Below, in pieces: positions 25,626 through 36,746 of a stretch of 64,000 bases of DNA. Source of the stretch: Hymenoscyphus infarciens (taxonomy: Eukaryota > Ascomycota > Leotiomycetes > Helotiales > Helotiaceae). The translations under genes and the position numbers were made by a program. The notes below the pieces were generated by a model that was given only the letters and a program-made list of their open reading frames with translations, did not search any database and was not told where the DNA came from. Positions within the stretch are counted from its first letter, which is position 1, and every line of letters begins with the position of its first letter. The stretch covers positions 124,001 to 188,000 of the forward strand of contig LLCB01000078.1 of the NCBI GenBank assembly GCA_001414345.1, given 5' to 3'.

Positions 25626-26466
25626 CTAATGCGACGCTAGATAAATGGTCTTCCGAATCGATTGAACTGCCTGAGTGAGATATTCTTTACGTGGGATTTC
25701 GTGGCCCCCATCATGGATCAATGTCAGCCGGGTCTTGGGATCACACATCCGGCTTAGATCTGCTCCCCCGGTTGGCGCCGTGTTATCTGCACTTCCCCAT
25801 ATATGCACGGTGGGAATGCGAATCATGTGGCCTTTCGCATCTACCCCCAAAAAAGCAGCGATTTCGACGTTGGGTGCACTCGACAGGAAGACAGCACATT
25901 TAACCGGGAGAGGAGGCCCTTTCTCCCCTTTCTCGCTGGCTACTCGTTGCCGCTCAGCCAAGTACATGGCGGCGAGAACAGCGCCAGCCGAGAAGCCTAA
26001 GATTGCATCAAATGGTCCCTCGTTTTCAACGTACTCGTCCAATTGGCTGATGGCGGTCGAGAATGTTGTATTGTCGCGAGGATCGTAGTAAGCATAGAAT
26101 TGGTGATCGGGCGATGAGAGCGCCTCCACACCTGCGTTATTGCGCCATCGTTATTAGCACTCGTATATCTGGTGATCTCCAAATGGCTAAATGAGTTCTC
26201 TTGGTGTCTTACCTTCAGACATTGGAGCTTCCAGAGCTGCCTCGACAAATTCGTATTCATGGTCGTCTTCGAGTTCATGTCGTAGTGGCGCTGTCTCCTT
26301 TTAGTTACTCCTTATTCAATGGGATTTTGCGATATCCCATACTCGTTTGCAACTTCATCACCTATTCATTTCACAAGGTCAGCCTTCCGTCCTTTTTGGA
26401 ATTTTGTAACTGGAGGTCGCCTACGTTGGCATTCGTCCCATTCCCATGAAGACAGAGAAACTTCAT
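25626..26466 (-). CDS. FSH1-family serine hydrolase (LovG-like)
   Basis: Four exons (26466-26425, 26361-26343, 26290-26213, 26131-25626) give 214 residues, matching the family length. It is an alpha/beta hydrolase: the N-terminus MKFLCLHGNGTN is the oxyanion-side strand typical of FSH1 proteins, GFSAG holds the nucleophile serine, WGSADNTAP the acid, and HDGGHEIP the histidine. FSH1 relatives in polyketide clusters (LovG in the lovastatin pathway) release the chain from a HR-PKS that lacks a thioesterase, and the neighbouring PKS has none. The gene shares a 254-bp divergent promoter with the MFS transporter. The first two introns and the 19-nt second exon were inferred from family alignment and are less certain than the rest. 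Substrate not known. Confidence 0.85.
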
Positions 26467-26720
26467 ATTGACTACTGACAGTACTGTGGCCGGGGCAAAT
26501 TTCCAAATTAAAGCAAAATTAAGTATATTAAACGAACATCACGTAGAAAAGTTGCTCATTTAAATAACCAACTTCGTATCCAACCCTTGGTGGCAGAATT
26601 AAAGCGGTGTGCGATGCACTGGACTAGCCCAACTAGGTAATTCCCAAGCTCCCTCACTTCTTTCTTGCATTTGGATTGCAGTTTGCTGAACTCTTTTCTC
26701 TTCATACGGACCTTCTTACA
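26467..26720. promoter_or_regulatory. Divergent promoter, hydrolase / MFS transporter
   Basis: Only 254 bp separate the two start codons, which point away from each other, so co-regulation is likely. No binding motif could be assigned with confidence. Confidence 0.5.
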
Positions 26721-28430
26721 ATGTCGTCAGATCTACCCTCGACAGAGGCTCCTGCAGAACAGGAAAAAACCGCCCAAAACAACAATGGAGTCGTCGAAGG
26801 CTCTAGCGATGCTCGTCAAGTTGAGCGGAACGTGACTGGTGGTTTATGGTTTATTGTGAACGTGGCCGTCCTATCAGCAACATTTTTGTATGCTCTTGAC
26901 AACACCGTCATGGCGAATGTGCGGCCTAGTATCATTGAGACATTTGGGAATCAAGTCGATACACTGGCATGGCTTTCGATATCTTATCCCATGGGAGAAG
27001 TAGGGGCCAACCCACTATGGTATGTGTATTCCTCGCCCCCTTCCGCGACTGATCTGCTTCTCCTTCATCTTATTCACTTTCTAATCCTGTGCAGGGCAAA
27101 GCTCAATGGCCAATTCAATAACAAGCTGCTGTATCTCACGGCTCTGTTGGTATTCGAAGTCGGCTCTGCCGTGATTGGTTCTGCTCAATCGGTCGAATCA
27201 GTGCTGGTAGGCCGAGCTGTGGCTGGAATCGGAGGCTCCGGCATTTATGTTGGCACCATCAACATTTTGACTGCTATGACAATACCGGCGGAGCGAAATC
27301 AGTATTTGAACTTTGTCGGAATTGCCTGGAGCCTGGGGACCATACTAGGCCCAATTGTTGGTGGTGCTTTTGCCGACTCGAGTGCTACATGGAGATGGGC
27401 TTTCTACATCAACATTTGTATTGCTGCATTGACTACCCCTGCCTGCGTCTGGCTTGTCCCGCCAGTGTTGCCGCCATCCTCTCAAGGGCTGTGGAGCCGA
27501 ATCAAACGAATCGACTTTCTTGGGGAGATCTTGTTCCTTGGGGGAGTCACCACTATTGTTATGGTTCTCGGTTTCGGTGGCGCCATCTACGATTGGAAAA
27601 GTAAGCAAATGATCGGCTTATACGTGGGAACAGTGGTGGCATGGGTTTTGTTCAGTCTACAGCAACGCCTGAATCTGTTTACGGTGGATCGAATCTTTCC
27701 TGTTCACTTCGTGGGGAATTGGATCATGGTGGGCCTGTTCGCTTGGACTTCTATCGCTATCGCCAACATCGTTGTCACAATCTACTCTCTGCCTCTTCTC
27801 TTCCAGTTCACCTTTGGTGACTCCTCGCTGAAGTCTGCTGTTTATACTCTCCCGTTTGTCTTTACCGCTGTTGCGGGCGGCGGCATCAGTGGACCATTGC
27901 TCCCACGGTTCCCAGTCTACATGGCCTGGTTTATTGGAGCTAGTTCACTGATGCTCATTGGCAATGGTCTACTTTCTACCATCGATAGTCATACTTCCCG
28001 TGGTGCCATTTGCGGATATACTGTTATTCAAGGGCTAGGAGTGGGACCTGTCATTCAACTTGGCTATACTGTTGGACAATTGAAAGTAGCAAAGTCCGCT
28101 ATTCCTGAGGTAACGGCATTCTTGTCTTGTGCGCAGATGGCTGGTCTTGCATTATCGCTTGGCATATCGACCTCTGTTTTCCTCGATGGTGCCACGGCTG
28201 ATATATCGGCTATCCTGCCTCGGACCTCTCGAAGCTTGATCCAGTCTACTATCAATGGGGTCAAGACAGGATTGATCGAGGACCTTGCTATTGATCTTCG
28301 CCAACGGGTAATCGATGCTATTGCTTTGAACGTCGGTAAAATGTTCTATCTGAATGTGGCAGGTTCCGCTTTGGGGTTTGTGATTGCACTTTTTATGAAA
28401 CGGGAAAGAGTTAATCTCACTGCTACATAA
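26721..28430 (+). CDS. MFS transporter, DHA2-type 14-TM drug:H+ antiporter family
   Basis: Two exons (26721-27019, 27095-28430) give 544 residues. The 75-bp intron is a multiple of three and open, so an unspliced reading is possible, but splicing gives LWAKLNGQFNNK, the expected family sequence. An acidic, polar N-terminus of about 45 residues precedes the first membrane helix. The motif WSLGTILGPIVGGAFAD (motif C, antiporter signature) and GRAVAGIGGSGIYVG are clear, and helices continue to the end, consistent with 14 segments. Such proteins export fungal polyketides (AflT-type) or confer resistance, and its place beside the PKS supports product efflux. The ATG at 26721 is preferred over an upstream in-frame start at 26676. 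Transported substrate is an inference. Confidence 0.9.
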   Translation: MSSDLPSTEAPAEQEKTAQNNNGVVEGSSDARQVERNVTGGLWFIVNVAVLSATFLYALDNTVMANVRPSIIETFGNQVDTLAWLSISYPMGEVGANPLWYVYSSPPSATDLLLLHLIHFLILCRAKLNGQFNNKLLYLTALLVFEVGSAVIGSAQSVESVLVGRAVAGIGGSGIYVGTINILTAMTIPAERNQYLNFVGIAWSLGTILGPIVGGAFADSSATWRWAFYINICIAALTTPACVWLVPPVLPPSSQGLWSRIKRIDFLGEILFLGGVTTIVMVLGFGGAIYDWKSKQMIGLYVGTVVAWVLFSLQQRLNLFTVDRIFPVHFVGNWIMVGLFAWTSIAIANIVVTIYSLPLLFQFTFGDSSLKSAVYTLPFVFTAVAGGGISGPLLPRFPVYMAWFIGASSLMLIGNGLLSTIDSHTSRGAICGYTVIQGLGVGPVIQLGYTVGQLKVAKSAIPEVTAFLSCAQMAGLALSLGISTSVFLDGATADISAILPRTSRSLIQSTINGVKTGLIEDLAIDLRQRVIDAIALNVGKMFYLNVAGSALGFVIALFMKRERVNLTAT

Positions 28431-28437
28431 TTGAAGT

Positions 28438-28486
28438 AGGTGGCAGGTTCAGCTTGGGGATTTGTGATTGCTCTTTTGATGGGACT
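28438..28486 (+). pseudogene. Duplicated tail fragment of an MFS gene
   Basis: Immediately after the transporter stop, about 50 bp repeat the last coding stretch of that gene (GTGGCAGGTTC-GCTTGGGG-TTTGTGATTGC), encoding a near copy of its final helix (VAGSAWGFVIALLM versus VAGSALGFVIALFM). It looks like the remnant of a tandem copy or a local duplication. Confidence 0.7.
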
Positions 28487-29311
28487 AGATCACACTCCTC
28501 GGTCAATGAATTGGATGTTGACGTATTGTATTCAAAGCACAAGCGAGCTTTTATGAGCGCGACAATAATCCTTTGTAACTCCGTAACCCTCCATTTTCCC
28601 AGGTATCTCACCTCGGCATTGATATTTGTTTTGCACGCGATTCGATTTGAGTACCCAAAGATCAAAGTTCTCAGTGTTCCGTAATCTCTTATGTTGGATG
28701 GGGAGCCTGTTCTCACCCTGCACGGAATCATCAATACACAGCACAGCCTCTTTTTTTTCTAGATTAAAATCACGGCTTCCGGAACATATTGAATAGGTGT
28801 TCAGGGATTGCTGCTTGTCAACTTTGACCTAAAACTTCACGGAAACATGGGTGTGTACAATCCAACCGCCGCCGCAATCATGCCTTAGGTGCAGTTTCCT
28901 AATTCTGCAACAGTTGATGAAGATCTTTTCCCGTTTAAACTGAAGTGTTTATTGAATCTGCAGTTAGACATGCCGGTAAAACTGGTTAAATTTAGATGGA
29001 TGGATAGTGGCAGGGAGGATAGTGGCAGGGAAATGTTCCTTCTGTAGCCAAGACCCGATACTGTAATCTGAGCGATCGCCCAAAGCTGCAGTTCTCCTCA
29101 ATCCATTTCCGTTACCGTGCCACATGCCTGAGCCAACTTGGTTGCTGTGCCTCTGCAAATCCCACGAAGGTCATTGTATCTTCAACTTCGAGAACTATGG
29201 ATTCAAAAACAAGACGTTACTCCATACAAGTTAAGCAAACTTTGAATTTCCATCTCATCTGCTCTAATTGTCTCTTTTTCTTGTTTTCGATCGAACTTCG
29301 CTGTGGCCAGT
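28487..29311. other. Intergenic, no gene seen
   Basis: About 0.8 kb between the MFS remnant and the next gene. The frames here are short and show no family similarity. The distal part should be the promoter of the rhodopsin-type gene. Confidence 0.5.
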
Positions 29312-30697
29312 ATGGCAGAACCCTTCGTACCACCCCTAGGAACCGAAAAAGACGACCTTTCTGGCGGATTCCGAGCCTTTGTCATTGTTATGACCGTCAT
29401 GGTTGTAGCTTCAATATCGTTGCGTTTCTGGTCTCGAGCCTTGACTGTGCGTGGGAATCTTGAGCATGGTGTAGCTCGATTTTGGTGGGATGATTGGGTA
29501 GCTTTGGCAGCTGTGGTATGTCAATTTTTTACAGTATCATATGGTGAAAGAACCTTTTTCTAATCATGATGTGTTTCTTCTTTTGAAAAGCCATTCATCA
29601 TCGCCCAATTTGGAGTTGAATTTGAGATGGTCCATCTTGGGCTTGGTCGCCATATTTGGACTTTGAGCGACAGCGAGTTAGCTCTCTTCCTGAAACTTCT
29701 TTACGCTATATACTTTCTCTACGACATTGCTTTATTTTCCACCAAGATGTCCGCGTTGCTATTCTTCTCGCGTGTCTTTCCTGCATACACCAACTCTACA
29801 TGGTTCAATAATGCCCTCTGGGTAACACACGCCTTGAACCTTTTGTGGCTGTTGGGAATTGTTTTCGGCACTGTATTTATGTGCAACCCAGTCGCGAAAG
29901 GTTGGAATCCATTTCTCCCAGGAAGTTGTGGGCCCACACTTGGATTATGGATTGGAAGCGCGGTTCCCAGTGTTGTTATTGATTTAATCATTTTGACACT
30001 GCCACTTCCGAAGATTTGGGGTTTGCATATGAATAGAAGACGGAAAATAGGTCTCACAATCGTATTTTTGCTTGGATATTGGTAAGTAGCTCACAACAGT
30101 TCCATTCGAGTCATTGAATTTATCGCGCTTCTAACATCAATTTAGCGTTATCGTTGTATCTCTTGGGCGAATGATTACCCTTCTTACTTCCGGTGAGGGG
30201 CTCAACACAGATCTTCCATGTACGTGACCACTAAAATCCTCTCACTAAATTAATTGTGTCTAACACTTTTAGATCTTGGAGTTCCGGTTAGTATCTGGGT
30301 TAGTGCAGAAGCTCCAGTAATTCTTCTTTGTATTTGTCTGCCAGCCATGTTGCCGCTTGGCCGCCATCTAGCCACCACATACTTTTCTCCATTGGCAAGC
30401 AAAATATCATCCATGCTTACCACCCGAGGAGGCAGCACTAGCATCACCAGAAGCAAGGCAGGAGAGTTTACATCGACATCCGACACGACTCCTCAGGGCA
30501 TTCGACTACGCAATGCGAAAACAGACACCAGTAGACGCGGATATAACTCCATAGATAGCGACCGCGGATTTCTGCCAGCTAAATCCCAGTACAACGCTGG
30601 CGTAACTAGGGGAAATCCCAAAGACCAAAACCGTAACGTTCCGCTCCAGTCAATCCAGGTGGACAGAGAATATGATGTCAATCAATCAGAGCGTTAA
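29312..30697 (+). CDS. Fungal rhodopsin-domain integral membrane protein
   Basis: Four exons (29312-29515, 29591-30081, 30146-30219, 30273-30697) give 397 residues. About seven hydrophobic helices fill residues 20-295, with the family hallmarks WWDDWVALAAV after helix 1, GLGRHIW in the following loop, and TKMSALLFFSRVFPA (lysine-containing helix and loop). This is the fungal 'rhodopsin domain' family common beside secondary-metabolite genes. The biochemical function is unknown, and it is not a proven photoreceptor. The C-terminal 110 residues are polar, Ser/Thr/Arg-rich and probably cytosolic. It lacks an N-terminal CFEM domain. It sits between the transporter and the CMD-like gene, converging on the latter. 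A frameshifted relative lies at 49881-51312. Confidence 0.9.
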
Positions 30698-31038
30698 GTG
30701 CCGCGAAGTTTGTTGTACCTTTCTTTTACTTTACCTGACGCTGCAGAATTCAACACTTTTCCCGAGTTGTACTCATAGGGGAACTGGATACGAGTGAAGA
30801 TGAGCTGGCATGTGTGTTGTAAACAAATTACGCTCGAAAATCTGTTTGAATTCAAATAATCCCAATATCTTGGTTTTCAAAATAGGCGAATAAAAAAGGT
30901 TCAATACCCGCAGCTCGTTCTGGCCTCTTCAATCATCTGTTGTAAAGCTGCGAGGATAAGAATATTGAGGAACATGACTTTATCAATCAATTTTACCAAG
31001 TATAAAGTCACCTTCTATTAAACCTCTGAGATCATTTT
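30698..31038. other. Intergenic between converging genes
   Basis: About 340 bp receive the 3' ends of the rhodopsin-type gene and of the CMD-like gene. No separate gene or clear terminator structure is seen. Confidence 0.5.
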
Positions 31039-31655
31039 TTAACGCGATCTCCATCTTCGATCCTCTCCTCCCACTTGTTCCAGAAGTGCAACCCAACGAT
31101 ACCCCGCCACACAATGAACAACTCCAAGAAACTCTGCCTTTTCCATCTTTGATGTTGCCTCTTTCCACATCTCATCATCCAGCGGGCCAGTAATTTTTGT
31201 CAAATGACGCCCAAGCTCGTAAGCCATGACTTCCTTCTCAGACAAGTCTTGAGGTGCTTTACCAGTCAGACCCTCATCGTATTGCTCTGCCGTTAGCCCG
31301 ACCTTGGGAGCTATTTGACGATGACAATAAACAGCATAAGGGGCGTCAAGGACAGAAAAGAGCCCGAGAATAGCAAGCTCCCGAATCCGTGGATTTACAG
31401 CCCCGTATACTATCTTAGCTGTCTCGAAGAACGATTGAGCAATGTTTGGTGTGAAGCTGTCTAGTCAATATGTGTGCCGTATCAAGGAACTCATTCTTAC
31501 CTGAGCGGCGCATACATGCCTAACAATGACCGACCGTTATCCTCTATCCATTTGAATGGGGGAGAACCGCCACCGTGCATCCTTTCAAGTGCCTCCTTCA
31601 TGATTTCTTTAGCAGACGCATCGGGGGCTTCTTCAATGGGAAATCGGGATGCCAT
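31039..31655 (-). CDS. Carboxymuconolactone decarboxylase-like (AhpD-fold) protein
   Basis: Two exons (31655-31501, 31456-31039) with a short 44-bp intron give 190 residues, a normal length for fungal CMD-like proteins. The family core is RIRELAILGLFSVLDAPYAV followed by YCHRQIAPKVGLTAEQ, which matches the helix carrying the conserved His and the turn after it. The usual pair of redox cysteines of AhpD is not present as CxxC; a single Cys precedes the His. CMD-like proteins in fungal clusters have been linked to decarboxylation or isomerisation of small aromatic or lactone intermediates, but here the role is not assigned. It is divergent from the FAD monooxygenase, with a second MITE copy between them. 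The splice acceptor (GACAG) was chosen because it alone keeps the frame. Confidence 0.85.
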
Positions 31656-32409
31656 TACGCAGAAAATACGGACTATTCTGGATCCTGAGGTAAAAAGAAA
31701 ACTGTACGAAGCCTTATGTACGTGTTTGCATGATCAGCCTCGTCTCCGCTTACTATTCCTTTCTTTGCTACCGGTATCGTATTTGATCATAGAGTAACCT
31801 GATGCTATAAGAGAGTGGGGCGTGGGGGAGTGAACCCAGACTCGGTATAACCAGCGTCACGGCCACCCGCCTCGTACCGTCAAAACTCGACAACAACCAA
31901 AAAGTGTAAAAAGTACGGAGTACGCCGCCGGATTTTATTCTCGCCAAGGTAGATCAAACCCCCTTTCAGAACCAATAACTGATGTTACGTTACCCACAAG
32001 AGGTGCCGCCTCCGATATTTTTGTACTCGGCGAGGGATCAGCCCATTTTGTTGGTTTGATGCAAAGAGTAAATTAAATGACATGCACTACTTAATACAGT
32101 AGGTAACATCCCCCCCCCCTAAACTAAATGTAAGCGCACGGCCGCTGTGCCTTACAAAATGTCTGTGCACTCTACATTTACCCCCTCCCCCCCAAATCAC
32201 CTTTGCGGAGTACTCTTCATGCATATCGGCACCTTACTGCCGATTGTTGATTTCATATTTCACGGAACATCTATCTGCTCCAAGCTCTGCCCCTCGTTAA
32301 TTCCCTCAGCAAAGTTTGACCAATTAAACAGTTCGGCAGAACAAGACCAAACCCTGAATTTCAAAATACTTGTGCAAAACAGGGAGAGCTTGCACTTCAG
32401 CGTGTAGAT
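31656..32409. other. Divergent intergenic region, CMD-like / monooxygenase
   Basis: About 750 bp between two divergent starts. It contains the second copy of the C-run MITE. No gene is supported. Confidence 0.5.
32107..32193. mobile_element. C-run MITE, copy 2 (inverted, altered right end)
   Basis: The core (TGTAAGCGCACGGCCGCTGTG ... GTCTGTGCACTCTACATTT, 32130-32179) is the reverse complement of the element at 25394-25486. The left end keeps its ten-C run. The right end carries CCCCCTCCCCCCC where the complement would require Gs, so the terminal palindrome is broken. No clean TA duplication remains. Confidence 0.7.
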
Positions 32410-33799
32410 ATGAATTCATCCAAGAGGCAGTTGAAGGTAGTAATAGTAAGTCTACACACTATGGAAGAAAACGGGGGCAAGCCTGAAACTGACTTGTTAG
32501 GTTGGAGGATCATTGGCCGGCTTGATGTGTGGTCTTGCTCTGAAGCATGCTGGACACACCGTACTAATTATCGAGAAGAACAAGAATGAACGTCAGAGTC
32601 ATATGGCAGGTGTCTGTCTTGGACTTGACGCTGGATTATTTTTGGGAAGCCATGATCGACACCTAGATGAATTTTCTCATCGATGCCTTCGCATACAGGC
32701 GCTGAAGAAAGACGAATCCATTCAAGTGTTCGTCAACGCGCGACGAGACATCACAAATTGGGACACTTTTTATTTCCGACTTCGTTCCTGCTTCGATGGA
32801 TACATCGGGTCTTTCTACCCATCACCGCCCGAGGTTTCAGAAACAGATGGTCCAAGTACATACGATTGTCAAAAGGAAGTTCTGGATATCAGAAGTGACC
32901 CCGTTCAGAATAAGATGGTTGTGAAATTACTTGACCATAAGACGCAAAACGTGTCGGAAACTGACGCCGATTTAATTATCGGTGCAGACGGCCCGGACTC
33001 ATTTGTTCGGTCCAAATATCTTCCACGTGTCCGGCGACAGTATTCGGGTTATATTGCCTGGCGGGGGACTGTTCCCGAGCGGGAGATTTCAGCATCGACA
33101 CGCGAGATATTCAAGCGCAGCGTAACTGTAAATATGATGCATCGGCATCATGTTATAGTTTACATGATTCCCGGGATCGACGGGTCTCTGGAGCAAGGCG
33201 AACGATTTCTCAACTTTCTTTGGTACACCAATGAATCTCCCGCAGCGTTAGACGAGATAATGAAAGACGGCATCGATGGTCACCGCCATCACAATATTGT
33301 CCCATCAGGTCATGTACGCGAGGATTTGTGGGCAGCTAGAATTGAGACTGCAAGAGAAATTGGTCTCGTCGCGCCATTCTTGGAGATAATCACCAAAATT
33401 CAGCAACCTTTCATCCAGGTGATTACGGACTTTTGCGCCCCTCAGGCTGCGTTTGAACAAGGGAAAGTGCTGCTTGTGGGCGACGCTTTATGTTTATTCC
33501 GTCCTCACACCGCTTTTAGCGGCACCCAGGCAGCCTTCCACGCATCCAGGGTTGAAGACTTTGTCAACGGCAAGATATCACTTCAAGACTGGGAAGAAAC
33601 TGTGCTGCGGTATTCTCGCTTACATTGGCGGCAGAGTATTTGGTACGGTGATTTCTACCAATGTCATATGGCTAGGGCACTGTTTTCGGCAGTTCGTTAC
33701 TGGTGGTGTTGTGGTGTTGATAAGATGAAGTCTCTGTGGACTGGCAAAGATTCACTTTTGAGAACAACTTCGTATGTGGTAGAGGAGTATGATTCGTAA
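32410..33799 (+). CDS. FAD-dependent aromatic-ring-type monooxygenase
   Basis: Two exons (32410-32445, 32501-33799) give 444 residues. The N-terminus LKVVIVGGSLAGLMCGLAL is the GxGxxG-type FAD-binding fold with an acidic residue at the end of strand 2 (IIEK). A central DADLIIGADGPDSFVRS is the DG motif of group A flavoprotein hydroxylases, and VLLVGDALCLFRPHTAFSG is the GD motif in the RPHT form seen in 2,6-dihydroxypyridine-3-monooxygenase relatives. It would use NAD(P)H and O2 to hydroxylate or epoxidise a substrate, probably a cluster intermediate. No signal peptide; a hydrophobic patch near residues 400-412 could touch membrane. The start was chosen because the 12-codon first exon restores the FAD strand. 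Substrate unknown. Confidence 0.9.
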
Positions 33800-34431
33800 T
33801 AATGAACTGTGCACAACTTGGTTCAACCCTTTCTGGTTGGGCCTTTAAAGTGTGCTATTTTTGTATTTTGCGCCTTTTCCGTGCTCCAAACACATGGAAA
33901 AAAGACGCCACAGTAAGGTAAAAGTGAATGATTCAAGACGCAATTCCTTCTGAAAGTGATTGATTTGTTGGCTGATCACTTCTCTCTCCACCTCAAGGAG
34001 CATCTTCCCGCCCTCAATATTGGGTCAATCTCAATATTGTACTAGTAACCCAGAGGAAGATAAGAGCATGCAGGGAGCCACTGCAGGGTAAAATGTAGCA
34101 AAACAAAACAAAATGACAATTACTTCTTCTTTTGAGCGGAGACATGTGAGCAATGGGTAGGGACCACGCGATAGTCAGCCTATGCATTTGCAAATTGGGA
34201 AATTCAATAAAACAAGGATTATGATCCAGGTGTCTTTACACGTATATAAGGAGAGTGTGGGTAGCATCTGACATTGCCTTGCGTCCCACGTGCGATCGGT
34301 GAATTGAAGTCCACACGCGTGCCAAGCAACTTGCCAAGCCAACTGTGATGGCCAACTGGTGGGGCTTGTTTGTCTTCTTGATTCCTCTTCCTACGAAAGT
34401 TCTTTCTGCTACAATACACCCTCGCGCAGAA
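33800..34431. other. Intergenic; promoter of GMC oxidoreductase
   Basis: About 630 bp without a gene. TATATAAG at 34243-34250, some 180 bp before the next ATG, is a plausible TATA element. Confidence 0.5.
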
Positions 34432-36378
34432 ATGGGAGTCTACACTCAACTACCAGCGGATCTCAAGGAGGTCGATGTAATAATTGCCGGTGGTAAGTGG
34501 AATTCTTGTTGAATAAAATCTTAGTAACTAATCGACATCAGGTGGAACGGCTGCTTGTGTTGTTGCCTCAAGACTCAGCGATGCCGACCCGGAACTATCA
34601 GTATTAATCGTTGAAGGGGGTGGAAACAATTTCGAAGACCCTACAATCATCCATCCGTTACTCTTCCTCAGCCATCTGGCTCCTACCAGCAATGCAACCT
34701 TGTTCTACCAAGCCACTGCTGAGGCACAACTCGGGGGCCGTGAACTCGTCGTTCCATCGGGAGGTGTTCTTGGAGGTGGATCATCTATCAATCTCATGAT
34801 GTACACCCGAGCTCAGAGAACGGATTTTGACCATTGGGCGACTAGAGGTTGGGCTGCGGATGACATGATTCCATATCTGAAAAAGGTTCGTCCCACGTTC
34901 ATAAAATATTGGTTCTAGAAAGTTTGCTAACTTACATTCGCAGCTCGAGATGTACTTTGGCCCTGGCTCAAAAGCCACTCATGGTTCGAACGGCCCGGAG
35001 CAAATATCTGGTGGAACTTACCGTTCCAACAGATCAGAGGATCAATTCATCGAGGCGGCGTCAAAGGTTGGCTATCCGGAGATTGCAGACTTACAAAATT
35101 TGGATTCCAACAATGGTGTCCAACGTGCGCAGCGATTTATCAGCCCGGACGGCAAACGTCAGGATTCAGCTCATACCTATTTGCATCCCAGACTCCAGGA
35201 TGGCAAACACCCAAACTTGAAAGTACTCGTAGAAACCCAAGTTGTCCGAGTCTTGTTTGATGGCAAGAAGGCTTCGGGTGTTGAAATCCAACCTAACCCA
35301 GCGAAGCAAAACGGTACTACTAAGCAGACTATCAAAGCGAAGAAAATGGTTATTGTCTCGGCTGGTGCTTTAGGGACACCACTTATTCTTGAACGCTCGG
35401 GTTTAGGCGACCCTACGATCTTAAGCCGCGCCAATATTCCTGTTATTGCGAATATTCCTGGTGTTGGTAAAGAGTATCAAGATCATCATCTACTAACATA
35501 TCCTTACCTCAGTAGCTTGGACCCTAATGAGACCGCAGATGCTATCACTGGTGGCCGACTTGATATTCCTCAATTGCTCGCAACGAATGCACCAATCTTG
35601 GGTTGGAATGCCCAAGATGTGACTGCAAAACTTCGACCAACTGACGCAGAAGTCAAAGAACTTGGACCAGAGTTTGAGGCATCTTGGAACAAGAACTTTA
35701 AGAACGACTTGAACAAGCCACTAGTTATGATGGCTTTGTTGAGTGGGTAAGTTTTACCCTGTCCATGATGTACTTGTATATATTCTAACTAAAGTCAGCT
35801 TTCCGGGTGACCCAACTGGTCTTCCTATTGGGCAATATCTTTCAGTATCCGCTTTCTCTGTTTATCCCTATTCTCGCGGTCATGTCCATATCAACAGTGC
35901 CAACCTAAGCGACCCAATCGATTTCCAAACTGGTTTCTTCCTTGACCCTGTTGATATCACAAAGCACGTTTGGGCATATAAGAAACAACGCGAAATAATC
36001 CGTCGCATGGATGTATACCGTGGAGAGTTAGCCGTAGGACATCCTCCATTCCCAGCTGGATCGGCCGCAGCAGCTGTTACGCTCGACAAACCACTTACAC
36101 AAGTCCAAGACATCAAGTACACTGCGGAGGATGATGCAATCATTAGGACGTGGCTGATCCAAAATGTCGGTACTACTTGGCACTCTCTTGGCACGTGCAA
36201 GATGGCGCCATTGGAAAAGGGGGGAGTTGTGGACCCGAGTCTTAGTGTCCACGGTGTTGAGAATTTGAAGATTGCGGATTTGAGTATTCCACCCGGAAAC
36301 GTTGCTGCTAACACTGCGGACACGGCTTTTGCAATCGGTGAAAAGGCAGCAGATCTGTTCATCGGGGAACTATGTTAA
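34432..36378 (+). CDS. GMC-family FAD oxidoreductase (alcohol oxidase-like)
   Basis: Four exons (34432-34492, 34542-34885, 34944-35746, 35799-36378) give 595 residues, typical for the family. The ADP-binding fold VDVIIAGGGTAACVVASRL is split by intron 1, followed by IVEGG. GMC signature 1 is GGVLGGGSSINLMMYTR and signature 2 is SAGALGTPLILERSGLG. The active-site histidine lies in TTWHSLGTCKM and the partner asparagine in PGNVAANTADTAFAIGEKAAD. Overall the sequence is closest in pattern to fungal alcohol (methanol-type) oxidases, but the C-terminus GELC is not a peroxisomal signal and there is no secretion signal, so it is probably cytosolic. In the cluster it could oxidise an alcohol of the polyketide. 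Substrate unknown. Confidence 0.93.
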
Positions 36379-36602
36379 GGAACTTTAGTTTGTGCGAAGG
36401 TGCTTTTAGCAGTCAATCATGAATCAAATTATCTTCCTTACTTTTTCCACTTATGCCCCTCACTTATTACTACTCAGCTACTCGCTACTATTTTGTGAGT
36501 TCATGTTGATGAAAATTAGATAAAAAATAGAATGCGGCTGCAATTAATTTGTCAAAAAGAACGAGAAATTCTCGCTTGAACTCCCTGACCTAGGCGAGGC
36601 AG

Positions 36603-36664
36603 GGGTTAAATTTAACCCATCAAACTTCCACAGGGGTTCTTGACGTGATATCGATCTATAAAAG
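36603..36664 (+). promoter_or_regulatory. Palindrome and TATA box before the enoyl reductase
   Basis: A perfect 16-bp palindrome, GGGTTAAATTTAACCC (36603-36618), lies 38 bp upstream of TATAAAAG (36657-36664), which is 83 bp before the ATG at 36747. The spacing fits an activator site and a core promoter. The binding protein is not known. Confidence 0.5.
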
Positions 36665-36746
36665 CGGTCAATATCCCACTTAAAAAAAGTTCGGGAGCTT
36701 ACGAGAGCTGACCAAAACCCAAGTCACGTTACCATCGAAGTACATC

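Noticed and set aside
27020..27094. Retained in-frame 75-bp segment of the MFS gene as coding
   Set aside because: It has good GT...CAG ends, and removing it yields the conserved LWAKLNGQF; the retained reading inserts a Pro/Ser/Leu stretch absent from the family.
34432..36378. Peroxisomal alcohol oxidase
   Set aside because: The sequence pattern is alcohol-oxidase-like, but the C-terminus GELC is not a PTS1, so location was left as probably cytosolic.
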